Positions 1 to 13,300 of a DNA stretch of 64,000 bases are shown here, piece after piece (the stretch's first letter is position 1; each line of letters opens with the position of its first letter). Origin of the DNA: Astropecten irregularis. Its lineage: Eukaryota; Echinodermata; Asteroidea; Paxillosida; Astropectinidae. Both the position numbers and the translations under genes were made by a program. Location of the stretch: contig OZ020250.1 of the NCBI GenBank assembly GCA_963971285.1, positions 22,286,783 through 22,350,782 on the forward strand. Direction: 5' to 3'. The notes under the pieces were generated by a model. It had not been told where the DNA came from. It searched no databases and was given only the letters and a program-made list of their open reading frames with translations.

Positions 1-765
1 CATGGAACTCTCAGGATGTACCGTTTGAAACTGCCGTTCCTTTAATGACATTTCTACACTCGAAGCATTTTCCTGTATGCAGCTTTAATTTCGGTCAGTT
101 CAAAGAACACGGGACAGGTGATTAAACTAACACATCGGTCCTACCACGGAGGAAGGAAGGCCACCATTGGTCTATATACAGTACCTACCTACCTGGACCC
201 GCTCACCCGGATATATCAACTGGAGACTAGTTTCGGCTCTTGCAGTTCGTCAGAATTCGCAGGACAACCTTAATAATTTGCACTCCTAATAGAGCCATGC
301 ATAATAATTACTATCGTTCAGAGCCCATCTTTTGCGCGGAAACACAAAAAAGCACGGATTATGCTGTTTTCGCTACAAAGTTTTGATTACGAAACGCAAG
401 TGGACGCCGCTATTCTGCACTCTTATCGTTTCTGGTCATTCTTCAGTTCGTTCGTCTTGTCTGTATTACCTAACCTGAAGTACACAGAGTTACATGTATA
501 CCGCATTTTCATTTCCAAATGATGACAATGTACATGACTGTACATCATGGGTGTCGATTTCTTTTCATGATTGGGGGGGGGATGATTGGTGATTTTGTGT
601 CCTGCGCGAGGGAGCGAAGCAGGGTGAGCCACTCCAGGGACATTAAAAAAAAAAATTCGAAAAGTCACATTTTACTGAGAGCATTTAAAGACGAAACATG
701 CTATTTTTTTCTCATTATTTTGTTGGTACTTAAGATATTTTGTCGGTATTAAATGACATTCAACC

Positions 766-1160
766 TCGAAATATTGGGGGGGGGGGAGGGGTGACAATAC
801 ACGCCATACCCTCCTCAAATATCGGGGGATATATCCCCTCCACCCCCCCCCCCCGGATCGACACCCATCAGGCGCGGTTCTACGGGGGGGCTAGGGGGGT
901 TAGCCCCCCAAAAAAATGCAAGTGAAAAAAAAACATTCTTGAAAATACTGGATTTTTTCAGTTATTAAGCGCCAATTACATAAAAAACGCGTTGTGTGGC
1001 CTATAATGTGCATGTTTTTCGACCCCTAATAAGACATAGCAAAAGCGAGTGTTAGAAGAACCCAAAATATTGGGTCTTCTAGCCCCCCCAAAAAATAATG
1101 GCTCTTCTAGCCCCCCCAAAATTTTGGCTCTAGAACCGCGCCTGACACCCATGCCCATAG
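766..1160. repeat. G/C-tract dispersed repeat, copy 1 (split by the hAT-like MITE)
   Basis: Shares with 1826-1945 the order G-tract, a GTGA(C/T)AATACACGCCATACC segment, a CTCAAATAT(C/T) segment, second G-tract, TATATCCCC, C-tract, then GGATCGACACCCAT. The two copies align up to ACACCCAT, where copy 1 is interrupted by the MITE and resumes at 1145. Confidence 0.65.
869..1144. mobile_element. Nonautonomous hAT-like MITE with 8-bp target duplication
   Basis: The ends are 14-bp terminal inverted repeats: CAGGCGCGGTTCTA at the left and its exact complement at the right. The element is bracketed by the perfect 8-bp direct repeat ACACCCAT (861-868 and 1145-1152). A CAGG terminus with an 8-bp duplication is typical of the hAT superfamily. 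Inside are short C-tracts and two tandem copies of a TCTTCTAGCCCCCCC motif near the right end. No transposase is present in 276 bp. Confidence 0.8.
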
Positions 1161-1825
1161 ACAACAGTGTTAAATCCTTATACTTCAAAAATTAATTGAA
1201 AATATACTTAATCTCACAGCTGTTCAAGTTGCTCAGAAAAATGATGATGAAAATGTCACCTTTCATTTTCTTTTCATTTTATGGTGGGTTGACCATTGAA
1301 CTTTTGAGATCTACTCATTCTCAGCTGACCACCCCTAAAACAAGGTATATGGATCACTCCAGTCAAAGAAGCCATTAAAAAAACATCCCTCTGCAAAGCG
1401 GCTGAAATAGACCCACTTTCTCACCCAATTGCATCACAAATTTTCACAAATGGAAGCCCAGAGTACAGGCAGGAGGTCCAGTGCCATATTTCTTCAATCC
1501 ATAATTTTCCGATAGCTCTAAGAACTCTCTTATTTAAAATACATTGAGGAGGAAACATAAGAGAAAGTTTAACTTTCCTGATTAATCCAGAAGCAACCCT
1601 GCTGGCGTTGGAAGAGCCTGGAAATTGGAATAAACATGAATGATTGGCCATTATTAGTGTTTGGAAATACATTTTTTAACTTTCCCTACTCTGATTGGCT
1701 AATGAATGTGACGTCGTTTTAAGCTGTTCTTATGCCAGTGTGTATTGTGCTTTTTCGGTAACCATAGGATATAATTCCCTTGCTTTTGCCTTGTGTACAT
1801 TGAAATGAATTTGTCAGCTCAACCA

Positions 1826-1945
1826 TGGAGAAATAAGGGGGGGGGGGGGCGGGGTGATAATACACGCCATACCCCACCTCAAATATTGGGGGGGGGGGGG
1901 GGGGGGGTATATCCCCCCATCCCCCCGGGATCGACACCCATGCTG
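1826..1945. repeat. G/C-tract dispersed repeat, copy 2 (uninterrupted)
   Basis: Same module order as copy 1 but with longer G-runs (at about 1838-1850 and 1889-1907). The continuous GATCGACACCCATGC junction shows the pre-insertion state of the site that carries the MITE in copy 1. Confidence 0.65.
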
Positions 1946-4100
1946 TGCATAGAAAGACTGCATGGTGTCATGAAAACCTCTCGGCGTTCGTCCATCCATG
2001 GTTCCTCCATGGTCCATCATAGCCAACAGAGGGCTCACTTTAGACACGGCATCCCGTGTTCATGAAGAGTGGAAAATAATAATGTGTTTCAACTTGAACT
2101 AGATTGTCGAAGTTTCCAGTCATCTTTCTTTTCACTATTACCCGATGGGGGAAAGCTAAGCTACTTTATCGTAACAGACCGAAGTACATTTATTATGCCT
2201 TAAGGATCAGAACCCTAACATTATTATAAAATAGGTGTCATGTTATTTATAGATTAATATTTTAAGTCTTTGAAATGAAAAGTGAACAGAATAATGTGAA
2301 CCCACCGGAATACCTTACTTATTTTAAGGCCAACAGCCGAGCCACTGATCCAAGACAAAATTGTCCTTGGAGGAGCATAGCTAATAGGATTATGAAAAAG
2401 ATCAATGACTTCCGTATAGATTGTTATATACCCTATTCTGATCACCCAAGCGTTTCCAGTCAATAAAACGTGCTCCAAGTATCTTAATTATTCACGTTTT
2501 CTTATTCTTCTATTTCTTAACTATCACGCCCTCCAAGGATCGACAACCTTGCCTTGGATCCTTGGATCTCGATCTCCTGTATGTGTTGGCCTTCACTGTT
2601 GAACACTAATGTCACTTTCCTGGAATGGAGTTTCCTCTCAACTCAGTAGCATCCTCAACCATCATCCTTACTTTGAATTCAGTCAGTTTCGGCCTTGAGC
2701 ATGTGGTTATTTGATGATTAGTCTTCTTGTTGTCACATACCACAGAGAATTAAAACATATTAATTCGACCATTCGATTCGACCATAAAAAGTGATGATCT
2801 CATATTAAACCTAGTAAACCAACACATGAGAGTTTGTTTGTTTGTTTACCCAGCCCCATTTCCAAGAACCTTTTGCCGGCCAATGTCCGCTATTAAGAGG
2901 GAAACTCTTATGAATGAAAGAGGGTCCAAATCTATGCACCCTTTGAAGGGCCCCTATTCTTAATAAACAATTTTCGGGGTCACGTATTTCGTAAGGTGTA
3001 ACTCATCCGACGTGGACGCACTCAAGCGTGTTATGAAGGCTTCTACTAGTACTAGATGGTATATGGACCAGTACGTATACAACCATAGAGCTAACATAAT
3101 GCTCTCTGCTTACGAAATGCGCAGACTTAAGTTGTAGAATTAGATCAATATCACATTCAATTCAATGACCTTCATAACTTTAGAAAACCATAACCCAGGG
3201 CCCTAAGCAGTAAAGATGGAATCTTTTGCTAAGCAGTCATAAAAGATGTCGTCCTTGTAACATTCACGAAGTACACAATACGACTTTTGTCGACCACTTG
3301 AAGTGGCAAGCATAGGAAGAATCAACTACTTTTGTGCGCCACAAAATTCATTAAAGTGGCTCAGTTATTCCAAACCTCTGCTTGGTCTCAGTCAAAAAAT
3401 AGCTTGGTTTTCTTTTTAAGTCGGGGCTCTGGGTTTCTTGCTCAAAACAGCTGCCTGGGTATTTACTTCAAAACCGTAGACAAAAGCCTCTATTTTGATC
3501 CCCATTACTTTTAAAATGAATTTCAGGAAAAAAAAAGTGAGCCAGAGCCTTTTTAGTGAGGTTGGGAAAAGAGCCAACATTTTTTAGGGGGGGGGGTCGG
3601 AGGGGAGGGGTGGGTGACCAGCGATAAACACCATAAGCCACTTATGACGTGTGCGATAAAACTGCGCTGACTACTTGTGAAGTTTAGTGGAGGGGTACCA
3701 GGTACCAGGAGCGCATCCTTACGTATCCCCCTATGCATTGTACACACCCACTAACTGCATAGTGATCATTACGTACGTACACACTTCATTCATTCAGCAG
3801 CAGTGCAGCGTGCACAAAAGACACGTTAGCATCGGGGGTAGGCCTACTGCATGATGATGAGACATCGGTAACAAGATCTGTCATTTTTCTGTAATTTTGG
3901 AGGGGATCAGTGGAAAGTTCGGCTACTTTTACCGCTCCAAGTCGATCGTCCACCCAACCAACCCCACAATCACTTGATCAGTTGGACTGAATTCATGACA
4001 CGGCCCAAGGATTTCTTGTTGATCGGTTGAGTTGAGTTTGGTCAGGCTCGTGTCAGGTTTTTTCTCTCTTTTTGGTGTGTGGATTCAAACACCTTGAAGT

Positions 4101-4154
4101 TGAAAGACTCGTGAAGTTTCATTCTGTGAAAGGTTACCGGTGTACCACCTCGCC
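4101..4154 (+). promoter_or_regulatory. 5' leader just upstream of the CUBN start
   Basis: The in-frame TGA at 4101-4103 closes the frame upstream of the ATG at 4155, and cgccATGATG gives an acceptable start context. I see no convincing TATA box or initiator in the preceding few hundred bases, so the transcription start, and whether a 5' noncoding exon exists, cannot be fixed from the sequence. Confidence 0.45.
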
Positions 4155-4303
4155 ATGATGGCCCACCGGTCAACAAGGACTTCACCATGCCGTCTGCTCT
4201 TGAAGGTGTCCATGCTGCTGTGTCTCGTGGTCCTGATGTACGGGGCTAAGACTGACGCCAAGAGGAACAAGAGGCAAGCTGGGACCACTGATGTCACTGA
4301 TCA
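4155..4303 (+). CDS. CUBN: CUBN exon 1: signal peptide and furin-type cleavage site
   Basis: Encodes residues 1-50. Two ATGs are adjacent (4155 and 4158). A basic N-region is followed by a hydrophobic core at about residues 18-31 ([14 protein letters not shown]), typical of a signal peptide. Residues 37-40 read RNKR, a furin-type R-x-K-R site, followed by Gln. Mammalian cubilin has an equivalent propeptide site a few residues after its signal peptide. An in-frame TGA at 4101-4103 makes an upstream extension impossible unless a further exon is spliced in. The donor GTAAGT at 4304 leaves phase 2 (two bases of a Gln codon), which is completed exactly by the first base of exon 2. Confidence 0.9.
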
Positions 4304-7300
4304 GTAAGTATTATTGGATCCTAGTCCTACCTTGTAACTTTGTATTGTAACCATGTCTTCTTTCAGGAGAAAAAGTGATCTTGAAATTCACAAAATCGTT
4401 TACGAGAAGCCCCTAGGCCTATGCATAATTTACAGGCTCAATTAACAGCGGATCTACATGTGTAAGTAAAGTAAGGCCTTTGTGATGTAAATTGCTTTTT
4501 AATAATTTAGTGGACATGATTTAAAGTGGCATAGTATCTGCTTGTTGTCCCATTCCCCTTGGCTAAAAATCCATCTTGGTTGTATCAGTCCTTGACTCGT
4601 GCAGATATGGAGTCGTGTATATTTTTCCAAAGTGCTTCCTATCAATTTTCTCCCATATGGCCATAGTTTCTGTTGCATGTTGTTATAATGTTATTTAAAC
4701 ATGATGTGAGAATTGAGCATTTTTTTATTCTGAAAGAGGAGGTGAGATACAGAATTTTTCTGTCCATTTTCCATTTGGAAGTTCAAACAAAATCTTTTAA
4801 TAATCATGGGTATGTGATTTTGATAAGTTGTTTAAAAATGGCGATGTGGCAAAGATGAATTGAACTCAATTATGATATTATCAGTCATTAATTATATCAT
4901 GTTCAACATTGCAGAAACGACAGATTTTCCAATAACATGTAGGCGCATCACTCTCGATTAAGTGTACATGTATATTAGTAGGGCCTATGCACTCAAGTTG
5001 GTGCCGTGTGCATTTTATGCAAGATTATTAGGATTTGGGATCGAACAGGTTAAGGCCGTTTGTTGTTGGTTTTTTTTTTTAGTTGAAGAATGTTTTCAAT
5101 AGATGCTGACTGTGCTTTTGTTTACGTGTACGTTTTGCCTTGAATTGTGGTAATTCTAAAAATAAATTATGAAAAAGAAATAATAACCTTCGCTCTCACT
5201 GTTGCAAAAGTAATATTTCTTGGGTAGAAATTTGTGCATACCATGATTAATTTTGAAGGATGCTGACTGCGGATAGCAAAAATGTTGAACAATGCCCTGA
5301 ATCTATTACTTTTGTCGCGTCGCAGGCACGCACGGGGGCGTGTACTTTCAGGGTCGTACTGCAATTCTGGAGTTGAGATAAAAACCTGGATTACCGGTAT
5401 AAATGCTGGTGATTTGAGACTAGTCATCCGAGACGAGGACAATCTGGTTCATGCCTGAATAGCTGGAAGCCCTAGGGACATTCCATTATGTGGTCCTCTT
5501 AATAGTTTTCAGAGGGGCATTAATTTGACCCAGAAAATGTTAACTTAAAACCATTTTATTTATGCCAATATGGGCTATTCACAATAGTGCGCCACCATAA
5601 GTTTGCAATGCGTTGGCCAATCACAACGTGCGGAATTAATTTTTTCAACAAACTGTGCATGTGAAAAGATGCGCAGTTTCTCGACAAATTGGCCAACGCG
5701 TTGCAAACTCATGGTGGCGCCCTATTGTGAAACGCCCGGATTGAAAATTAATTCAGTTCGCTTTATGATTATTCCTCAAAGAAATGAATGAATACAGTAT
5801 GAATTTGAAACTTACAAAACCACGTTTTAGATTGTGAGGGACACACTTGCACCCAACACTGGACCTCAAATTAATACAATAATGCATTGTTTTCATTTTA
5901 TAACTATTATGAAATTGTTAAGTTCTAGAAACAATTATGTGCTCTCAAGGTTTTGAAGTGCATTCATTGTACATTGTGACCATTGTCCAAAATTTCATTG
6001 CGTGATAGGCCTACTGTCTACATACTATGTACTAGTTTGATAAGCCAACAAATCCGTACTGTAAATAGTCCTCCCTGATTTCAGATAGCATTTGGAGGAC
6101 GAATCTAGGCCTATAATTGTATCATGTAATCACTGTCCTCCGACTTAATCTTATGAAACTATGTGCGGATTAATTGCATGCAACATTGACAGTGGCATAC
6201 ATGCGGCCATCTTTTTGCTATAACTTAAGTTAAAGTGAAGCAGAGGAAAAACACGCATTAATTTCACAAACCCCTTTTCAATATTATTGGTCAGTAAGCA
6301 ACTTTTTAAAAAGTTATTTCAATCGTGTGAATACTTAATTTATGTTGATAAAGCAGTTGGGATTTGTTTGAGTAGAAATCAATTCCTACATGGATATAAA
6401 AAGGGGGAAGATGGAATTTGACACTAACCCAGGTTTTTGACTTAAATGTCATTTTGGTGCCGTTACCAAACCAAACTTTTGTTTGTTTGTAAAATTTTGT
6501 ATATAGCCTTACTTGGAAACGCTGAGTCACCAGAGCAAATCATTTTGAAAGAGATTTGTTTCTTTATGGAGTGATGGTTGAATAGGCCTGTCGATAAATT
6601 ATTTTCGCCAAGCATATGTAGGCCTTTTAATAAAAGTATCATGTAGGCCTACAGTTCTGCACTTCCTGGTCATGGGGCCTATTAATCATGTAGAATCCAT
6701 TTATTTAAGTATCTTCATTATTTTCAATACAAGTAATAAACTGCTGCCAACTGCTCATCAGCCAAAATAATGACCTGAAATTTATAAAATACATAGGAGG
6801 GTCTTTATCGAAGGCTGATATTGACAAAGATCCTATGATCGAAAAGTGTCAGTCCCTCCTAACTCCAAGCATTCATTATTTTCAGTTTTCTCACATCTCA
6901 TCAAATTGTTTTCTTAATGCTTAACTTGAATGATTTGTTCCAGCGGATGTATGATAATTGCTCTTTATTAGGCCTACCATCTTTATGGTTAGATCATGGA
7001 TTTAGGAAGGGCATTAGGCCGGCCGGCATTGAACTGGGGTCAGCTGGCCTAGGATGGTGTCGGTGTGCCAGCAGGGTGCTAGATGGTCAACCCTTCCTAA
7101 CTCTATGGTCAACCACACAGGAATTCCATCATGGTTGACATTCCATTACTCAACATTGCTCTACTATACACACAGGAAGTCATATAATTATTTGCAGTTT
7201 ATTTCACGCTTGAGTGAGTGTGAGACTTGCAAGAAGTGCAAATTATGCAATAGGCTTACATGTAACTGGGATGGTTTATCATGCAGTGCCTATGGTTTAT

Positions 7301-10300
7301 CCAATATAACTATGATGTAAGAGGCAGGTGGCTATTTTGTGAACATTGAGCTATGCTGTACTATGAGATAACCACCATGCTTACACAAGCATGCCTGGTT
7401 ACACAAGTACAGTACTTGTACCAGTTGGAACTGGACATTTTGTTTGGATAATATCTCCATGATGATGAGCACCAGCTGTAGCTCGAAGTCGAAGCATGGA
7501 GGAAGGAAGCCATGGAAGAAGGCACTTCATGCATTCCTCATTGGGAAAGAATTTAAGTTCTACTTAACTTTCTCTTCAAGATCCATTGCCTGTGTTTGAA
7601 TGAAATTGAAAAGGGTCTGATAAAAATGTTTATATTTGTGCAACTAATTTAGACTAAATATTTGATATATCAGATCATCAGATATAGGGCCTAGTGACCC
7701 AGGAGCTAAAAATAAAAGCTGAAACATACTTCATTCTGATTTGCTGATAAAGCGTCTTTTCCAAATTACAAGTCATTAATCCTGGACAGATTTGGTGGCC
7801 AAGATTCCATATTTTTGGCACTGTGAAGTCAGCCTCATAATGGAAGCTTCGGCTGCTACACATCTTCAAAATTGAAGTATTGACTCAAACAAGATGAGTA
7901 ATGCTTTTACAAAGTTTTGTTTTTGTACTTTGTAGGTCTATCACTGGAGTTAAGGGAAAGAGGTGAAAAGTACATTTTAGTGAGAGGTGTTTCTTGATGA
8001 CAAGGTACATGTCAAGTTTATTCTCAACGGTTCTCATCGGACACTTCTTCTTAAAAGGGTACATCTTACATGTAAATGGTGTGTATGGTAACTGTATCTG
8101 CAAACCTTTAGCTATAGGCCTTCTTGATAAAAAAAATAACCTCGTTATTAAACCAGAATTATGCCATGGCCATTTTTGACATCATGTGGCAGTTTGGCCC
8201 ATTTGTACACCCCACATTCTACCTCTGCTGTGAGGTTATCTAACTTCCCTAACCTCTGGTCTTTGACCCCAGACATGTCATCCAATGCCACATGGCTGGT
8301 TGGCAAGACTTACAAAGTCACTAGGGACAAGCCCAAGGGCAAATATTATTCTCCAGGGGGCAGAAAGTCAAGCAGGTAGTTGTAACTGCCCTCCAACCAC
8401 TTACTTTGGTCACACATTAAAACACAGATTGCTGTAGGAGGTACAGTAGGGTATGAAGTGTAGTTACTGTACAAGGATTGAAGACATGGATTACTCTGGG
8501 CTTGTGTCTGGCTGATCTGTTCATTGTATTCATCCCTTAAGTCATCTAGTTTCTGATATCCTTCTGTTTCATAATCCAGCAAACAAGAATTATTGATTGA
8601 GTGCAGGGGTTACATGATGGTAGGCATACCCACTGAACTGGACAGTCCAGCATTAGGCCACTGCAAATAGACAACTTCAGACAAGGCTATTGTACTTCCA
8701 TGGCCATTTGATTGTTGTGCTATTTGTTCAGAACCATAAATTATACTGCCTGGCCTTGCTAAGGATACCCCTCCCCCCTTACTGGTAATTTAGACCAAGG
8801 ATGTACAATTATGTAGTTGTTGTAGAATATTGTGCCTGGAGCATGTTTTGTGTAAATTTGTGAAAGAAATACTACAATCGGGTCGGATGGTTTTAAACCT
8901 TTTTCCATTTCTATTTTTATTGACACACCGGAAGTCCGTAACAAATGCATGAAGCGGCTCATCGGAGTGCCTCTGACTCTGAGGCAGCTACTTGCACTCA
9001 ACCGTCTTAACGGTCAACATTACTCATATCTTCATGTACATGCATGCATGACATGTACACGTATGTATCATGACATAAGTACAACACTGTTTGGAGTGAA
9101 CCATCAGAAATTTCAGTCGTGCAACATGATCAATAAATTGATTCCAGCTCTGGCGATTTGAGGCACAAGTTTGTCCGGTTAGGTCATCAACCTCATCATC
9201 ATGATCAAAGTTGCCCAAGTTTGAAGCAAGGATGAAAATTATATTTTGGAAGGAAAGACGAGCTGAACTTGTTCTTGGACATTAATTTTTCATCAAGTCT
9301 TAAGGTTATGATGGTGGCTCTTTTAGTTCCTTAGTTCCTTATTCTTCAGTATCTGGCCACCTACAAACAAGTTTCTGTAGAATCTTTGTCCACAATCATG
9401 TTGCTGATTTTTATTTTTTTAAATGGAACAAATTGCCAGACATTTCGACAATATCTCTTCTGAGGAACGAAGACATAGGAAACAAGATTAATACCAAACA
9501 AAAGGGAATTAGATATTCACACTCCATTGAACAGAAGTCCTTGCTTGATGATAAATAAGTGAGGTCTGCTCCATTTTTAACCTGATATACTGTACATGGC
9601 ATTTTATTAACCAATTGCACCAGATGTTTTATTAAAATTAACTTATTAACCAACGATTCTGATTTTACTACGCCAAACCTTTGGATGGGAGCATAACAAT
9701 AATCTTGGAGTTTTCAACTGTCCGAGGTCTTATTTCCTTTGTCCTATTTGTTATCATTATTGTAGTTGTAAAATTCAGACTTTTATCTTTCGCTGGTTTT
9801 TTAAAAGCATCATAAAAACAGGGACAAGTACGGTAGTACCACTGTGCCACCTGGTACCATGCTTTGAGGCGGTTCAGTACACCAAGCCCCTCCCCATTAT
9901 AGAGCAAGCGGAGTATGCCCGCAGGTCTTGTACCTGCGCTCCCCAATACAGTGATTCATGTAAATTGCACAAGGTGATCAGGTGGTCTAGAAGGTTAGGG
10001 AACCGCCCCCTTAATGCGCCTCTGGAAGCAGAGTTTGATTGTAATGATTTTATATGTGGAGTTCACTCACAGGGTTTTGTAATCAACCTAGAGTTACCAT
10101 GGCCCCACGTTGTTGTTCTCTTGAACGTACAGGTTTCAGGAACCTTGGATTGTGGTGCCTGTGGGGTCTTAGTTCTGCCTGGGTTGTTTGGCATGTAGCC
10201 ATAATTCAAGGTGTTTCATAATGGAGCATATTAAAGTTTGATCTCAAAGTCCAAATAATTCCCTGTACTATAGGCCTAACTGTTCTAGAATTCTGGATTG

Positions 10301-13300
10301 GCAAAAGGCTGTAAGTTCCTGCTGTTGGATAAAAAGTTAAAAACCTGAGTCCGTTCCAAAACTTTTCCTGCCTGGAATATTTTTCTTGCCGTACATTATT
10401 CCTTCCCAAAGGTCTTTTCAAAATCAAGAATCAGATATCAAATCTCAACTTAATAACTTTATTATCCTGCTTGGATTAATCATATTTTAGGTGAAATTTA
10501 TTACTAAGGTCTAGTTCAATTAAAATGATGTATACATAATTATTGTTGTTTGTATACTACTGTACATACAGTGTACGACATAATGTTTAATTCCATGTTT
10601 AGTGGCTATTTTGGTCACAGTGAAAATGGTGAATAAGAAGTTTTGAGGTCAACAAGTTGACTAGCAAATATTCCAGGGTAAAGTGGGGTTACAGTAAACA
10701 GTCTTTTTCTTTTTGCCCTTCAGGCTGCGGTTGAAGCGTTTGGGGAAAATCAAAGCCCAGTTCAGTATGGATTTACCTGAATATGTCAATTATGTTTGTA
10801 TGAGGATTTTTACCCCCAAAGGAGTAGTGGTTGCGTCTGACATTTGAAATATGTATTTGTGGTATGGTTATAAACAAGTTAACAATTCTGTCTTTTTTAT
10901 TCAATTATTTATTACCATTGGTACTTATTTGTTCTGCTTTCTCAAGCAAAAGTTGCAATTAATTTTTTTGTGATTAAATTTTGTATTGAAGCTGTGGGGC
11001 CCTTTCAAATTTTCCTTTTCCTTTTCAAACCAGTCTGTACATTTGAATTGTATAGTAGGCCCTATGTAGTTGCGTCTTTGAAGTTACATGTAACGCATAA
11101 TCCATTTGATTCATACACCGTACACGCACGTAAAAACTCATTGGGTGAGGCCAGTGACAAATAAAATTTTAGTTCATGTGACCCTCATGGGTCTCATTGA
11201 AAGTAAAATCTATTATGACCACTTTTTTTCAAATTGCCGACTGAACAACAATTGGAGATCGAGGGCAATTCAAAAATGAAACATGCACCGTCATTTACAA
11301 GTAGTACTGGGGTGTACATAGTACTGTACAGCAGTAGTGGCTTTTAGTGATATAATTTATAAACACCCCATGGCCACATACCCTCTTTGTGGAGTTTTAT
11401 GGTACTTGCTGAACTGCAGATGTTGAAATGAACCCTTCCGATCCAAGAGTTGGTTTCATTTTGGACCTATAAAACAGATCTGTTAATAGCTCCATGGTTT
11501 CATAAAGTACAGACTGACATTTGATGAAGCCCAGGCCCTTAACGAAAAGATGGATTAGGCTTTGGCTTGGTCTTGGGCTTAGGCTCCGTCATCTTTAAGC
11601 TGAAAATACAGGTTGTGAATTTTCCCCAAGGTTGAAGTTCCGTTTTCTTGTTCAAAACAGAGTAGGCCTATGTTCTTCGAAATCTTACCAAAAAACCTCT
11701 ATTTTGATAAAAGTACTGTTACTTTAACATGGATATAAGAAATAGAGCCAGAGCCCAAGCCAATGTTTCGTTAATGCCCCCAGTTTGCCATTCCACTAGG
11801 TTGGGAATAGAAACAATGCTTTTGCATGACCCCCATGTGGCAGAGGTTAATGTTCTTCAATGTAATCTCAATCCCCAAGAGGTCTTCTTCAAGTGAAAAC
11901 TGAAATGTGAGGCAAATCAAGACAAAGGTTGATTCTGTTGCACTGGAGGTGACTGTACCACGTTCAAAAACATTTCTCTGGAATACAATAATATAAAGAT
12001 ATATATCATATGTTTGTCATGTCTCGCAAGAAATAAAAGGCCTGTACTTATTTACACTATGAAAATCAATTCCAGTTTCCAGGAATTCCTTATCGTTTGC
12101 AGTGAAAATAAAATGCTTTTTAACAAACATTTTTTATTTGTGTGCATTGTTGTAATCCTTCTTTAACATTGCATATTCAGGTTTATGAAGTGTTCTCTGA
12201 TGAAGTTACCTCTTAATTAATCAGAAGGCTGCTCAGAAAGTGTCAATTGAGGGCGCTCTTGTCTCGTTAACACTTTATAACCAACCAAGATTATCATTAT
12301 CCAGGCACTCGATAGAAAACCAAATTAACTAGAAAAGCCTCGCTTTCCAAATGTATTTGCAATACCGCAGACCAGTTGTTCTCAGTCCTGGTTAAATCAT
12401 TCAGTTCAGTTCACATTGATTGCTATGGTGATAGCCGGATAGGGCCACACTCACTGAAAGCCAGATGCTGAGATCTTGTATTGGTTTGATTGGTTTGTGA
12501 TAGACCGTCAAGGTCACTATTAGTAGGCATAATGTCAGCTGTAACTTTTTGACCTTTGACTTTTTGTGTGCCTTCTGGGAAATCTCTCAGCTACAACTAC
12601 GTGTACTTCCATCTTTCTACTTTTTTAAGGGTGGATGTAGGAGAGTGTCTTGAAAGTTGGATGAATGCTGCTGGTGGGCCAGGTTTTTGCAGACTTGTCT
12701 ATAATATGTCGCATTGTCGAATTTTGAGGCTGACCTACAAAGTTTAAAGATAAAATGGATTCGACTTTGAAGACTCTGAATTCAGGTTTTTCTCTCAGAA
12801 ATTTGCCGTTTGGCCTTGTACTTGATTTCATCTGAAACATCCAGAAAACGCATTTTTGTGTCGGTTTCAGTCGGTTTCAGGTTTTTCTCTGCTGGATATA
12901 GGTGTTTCAGGCTTTTTCATGAAATTCTGGTGGCATCTCTGGTCATTTGTTATTTTGAAAAGCATCACCAATCCCAGTCAAGTTCTTTTTGACTCACCCA
13001 CCCTGTATGAACTTACCTTTCTAAATTCATTCCCTCAAGAGCATGAATAATGCCACGTTAAAGGCAAAGTTTGACTAATGCTCTGATTTTTATGGCATAT
13101 GTGTAGAAAATGAGCCTGTGATTTGATGTCTAAGATAAATGTGCAACATGTTGCTTTTTTTATCTGCCAGTCGTTAATTTGCCCATTTCATCAACTCAGG
13201 AAATATTGAGGAAGTATTCCTCAACGAATACGTGCAATTGGCTGTTTCCTGTGCAGTTTCCACAAATTGACCATACTCCATCGAGATGATAGTGGTACTT

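Larger units (their letters stand above)
1..4100. other. Upstream intergenic DNA
   Basis: No exon of a neighbouring gene is recognised. The region holds two G/C-tract repeats (766-860 and 1826-1945), a hAT-like MITE (869-1144) and a G-rich run near 3585-3615. The open frames here, such as the 83-codon one on the minus strand at 1421-1672, show no familiar motif. Confidence 0.5.

Noticed and set aside
1421..1672. 83-codon minus-strand open frame, considered as an exon of a neighbouring gene
   Set aside because: No recognisable motif and no clear splice sites. It is not strong enough to report as a gene.
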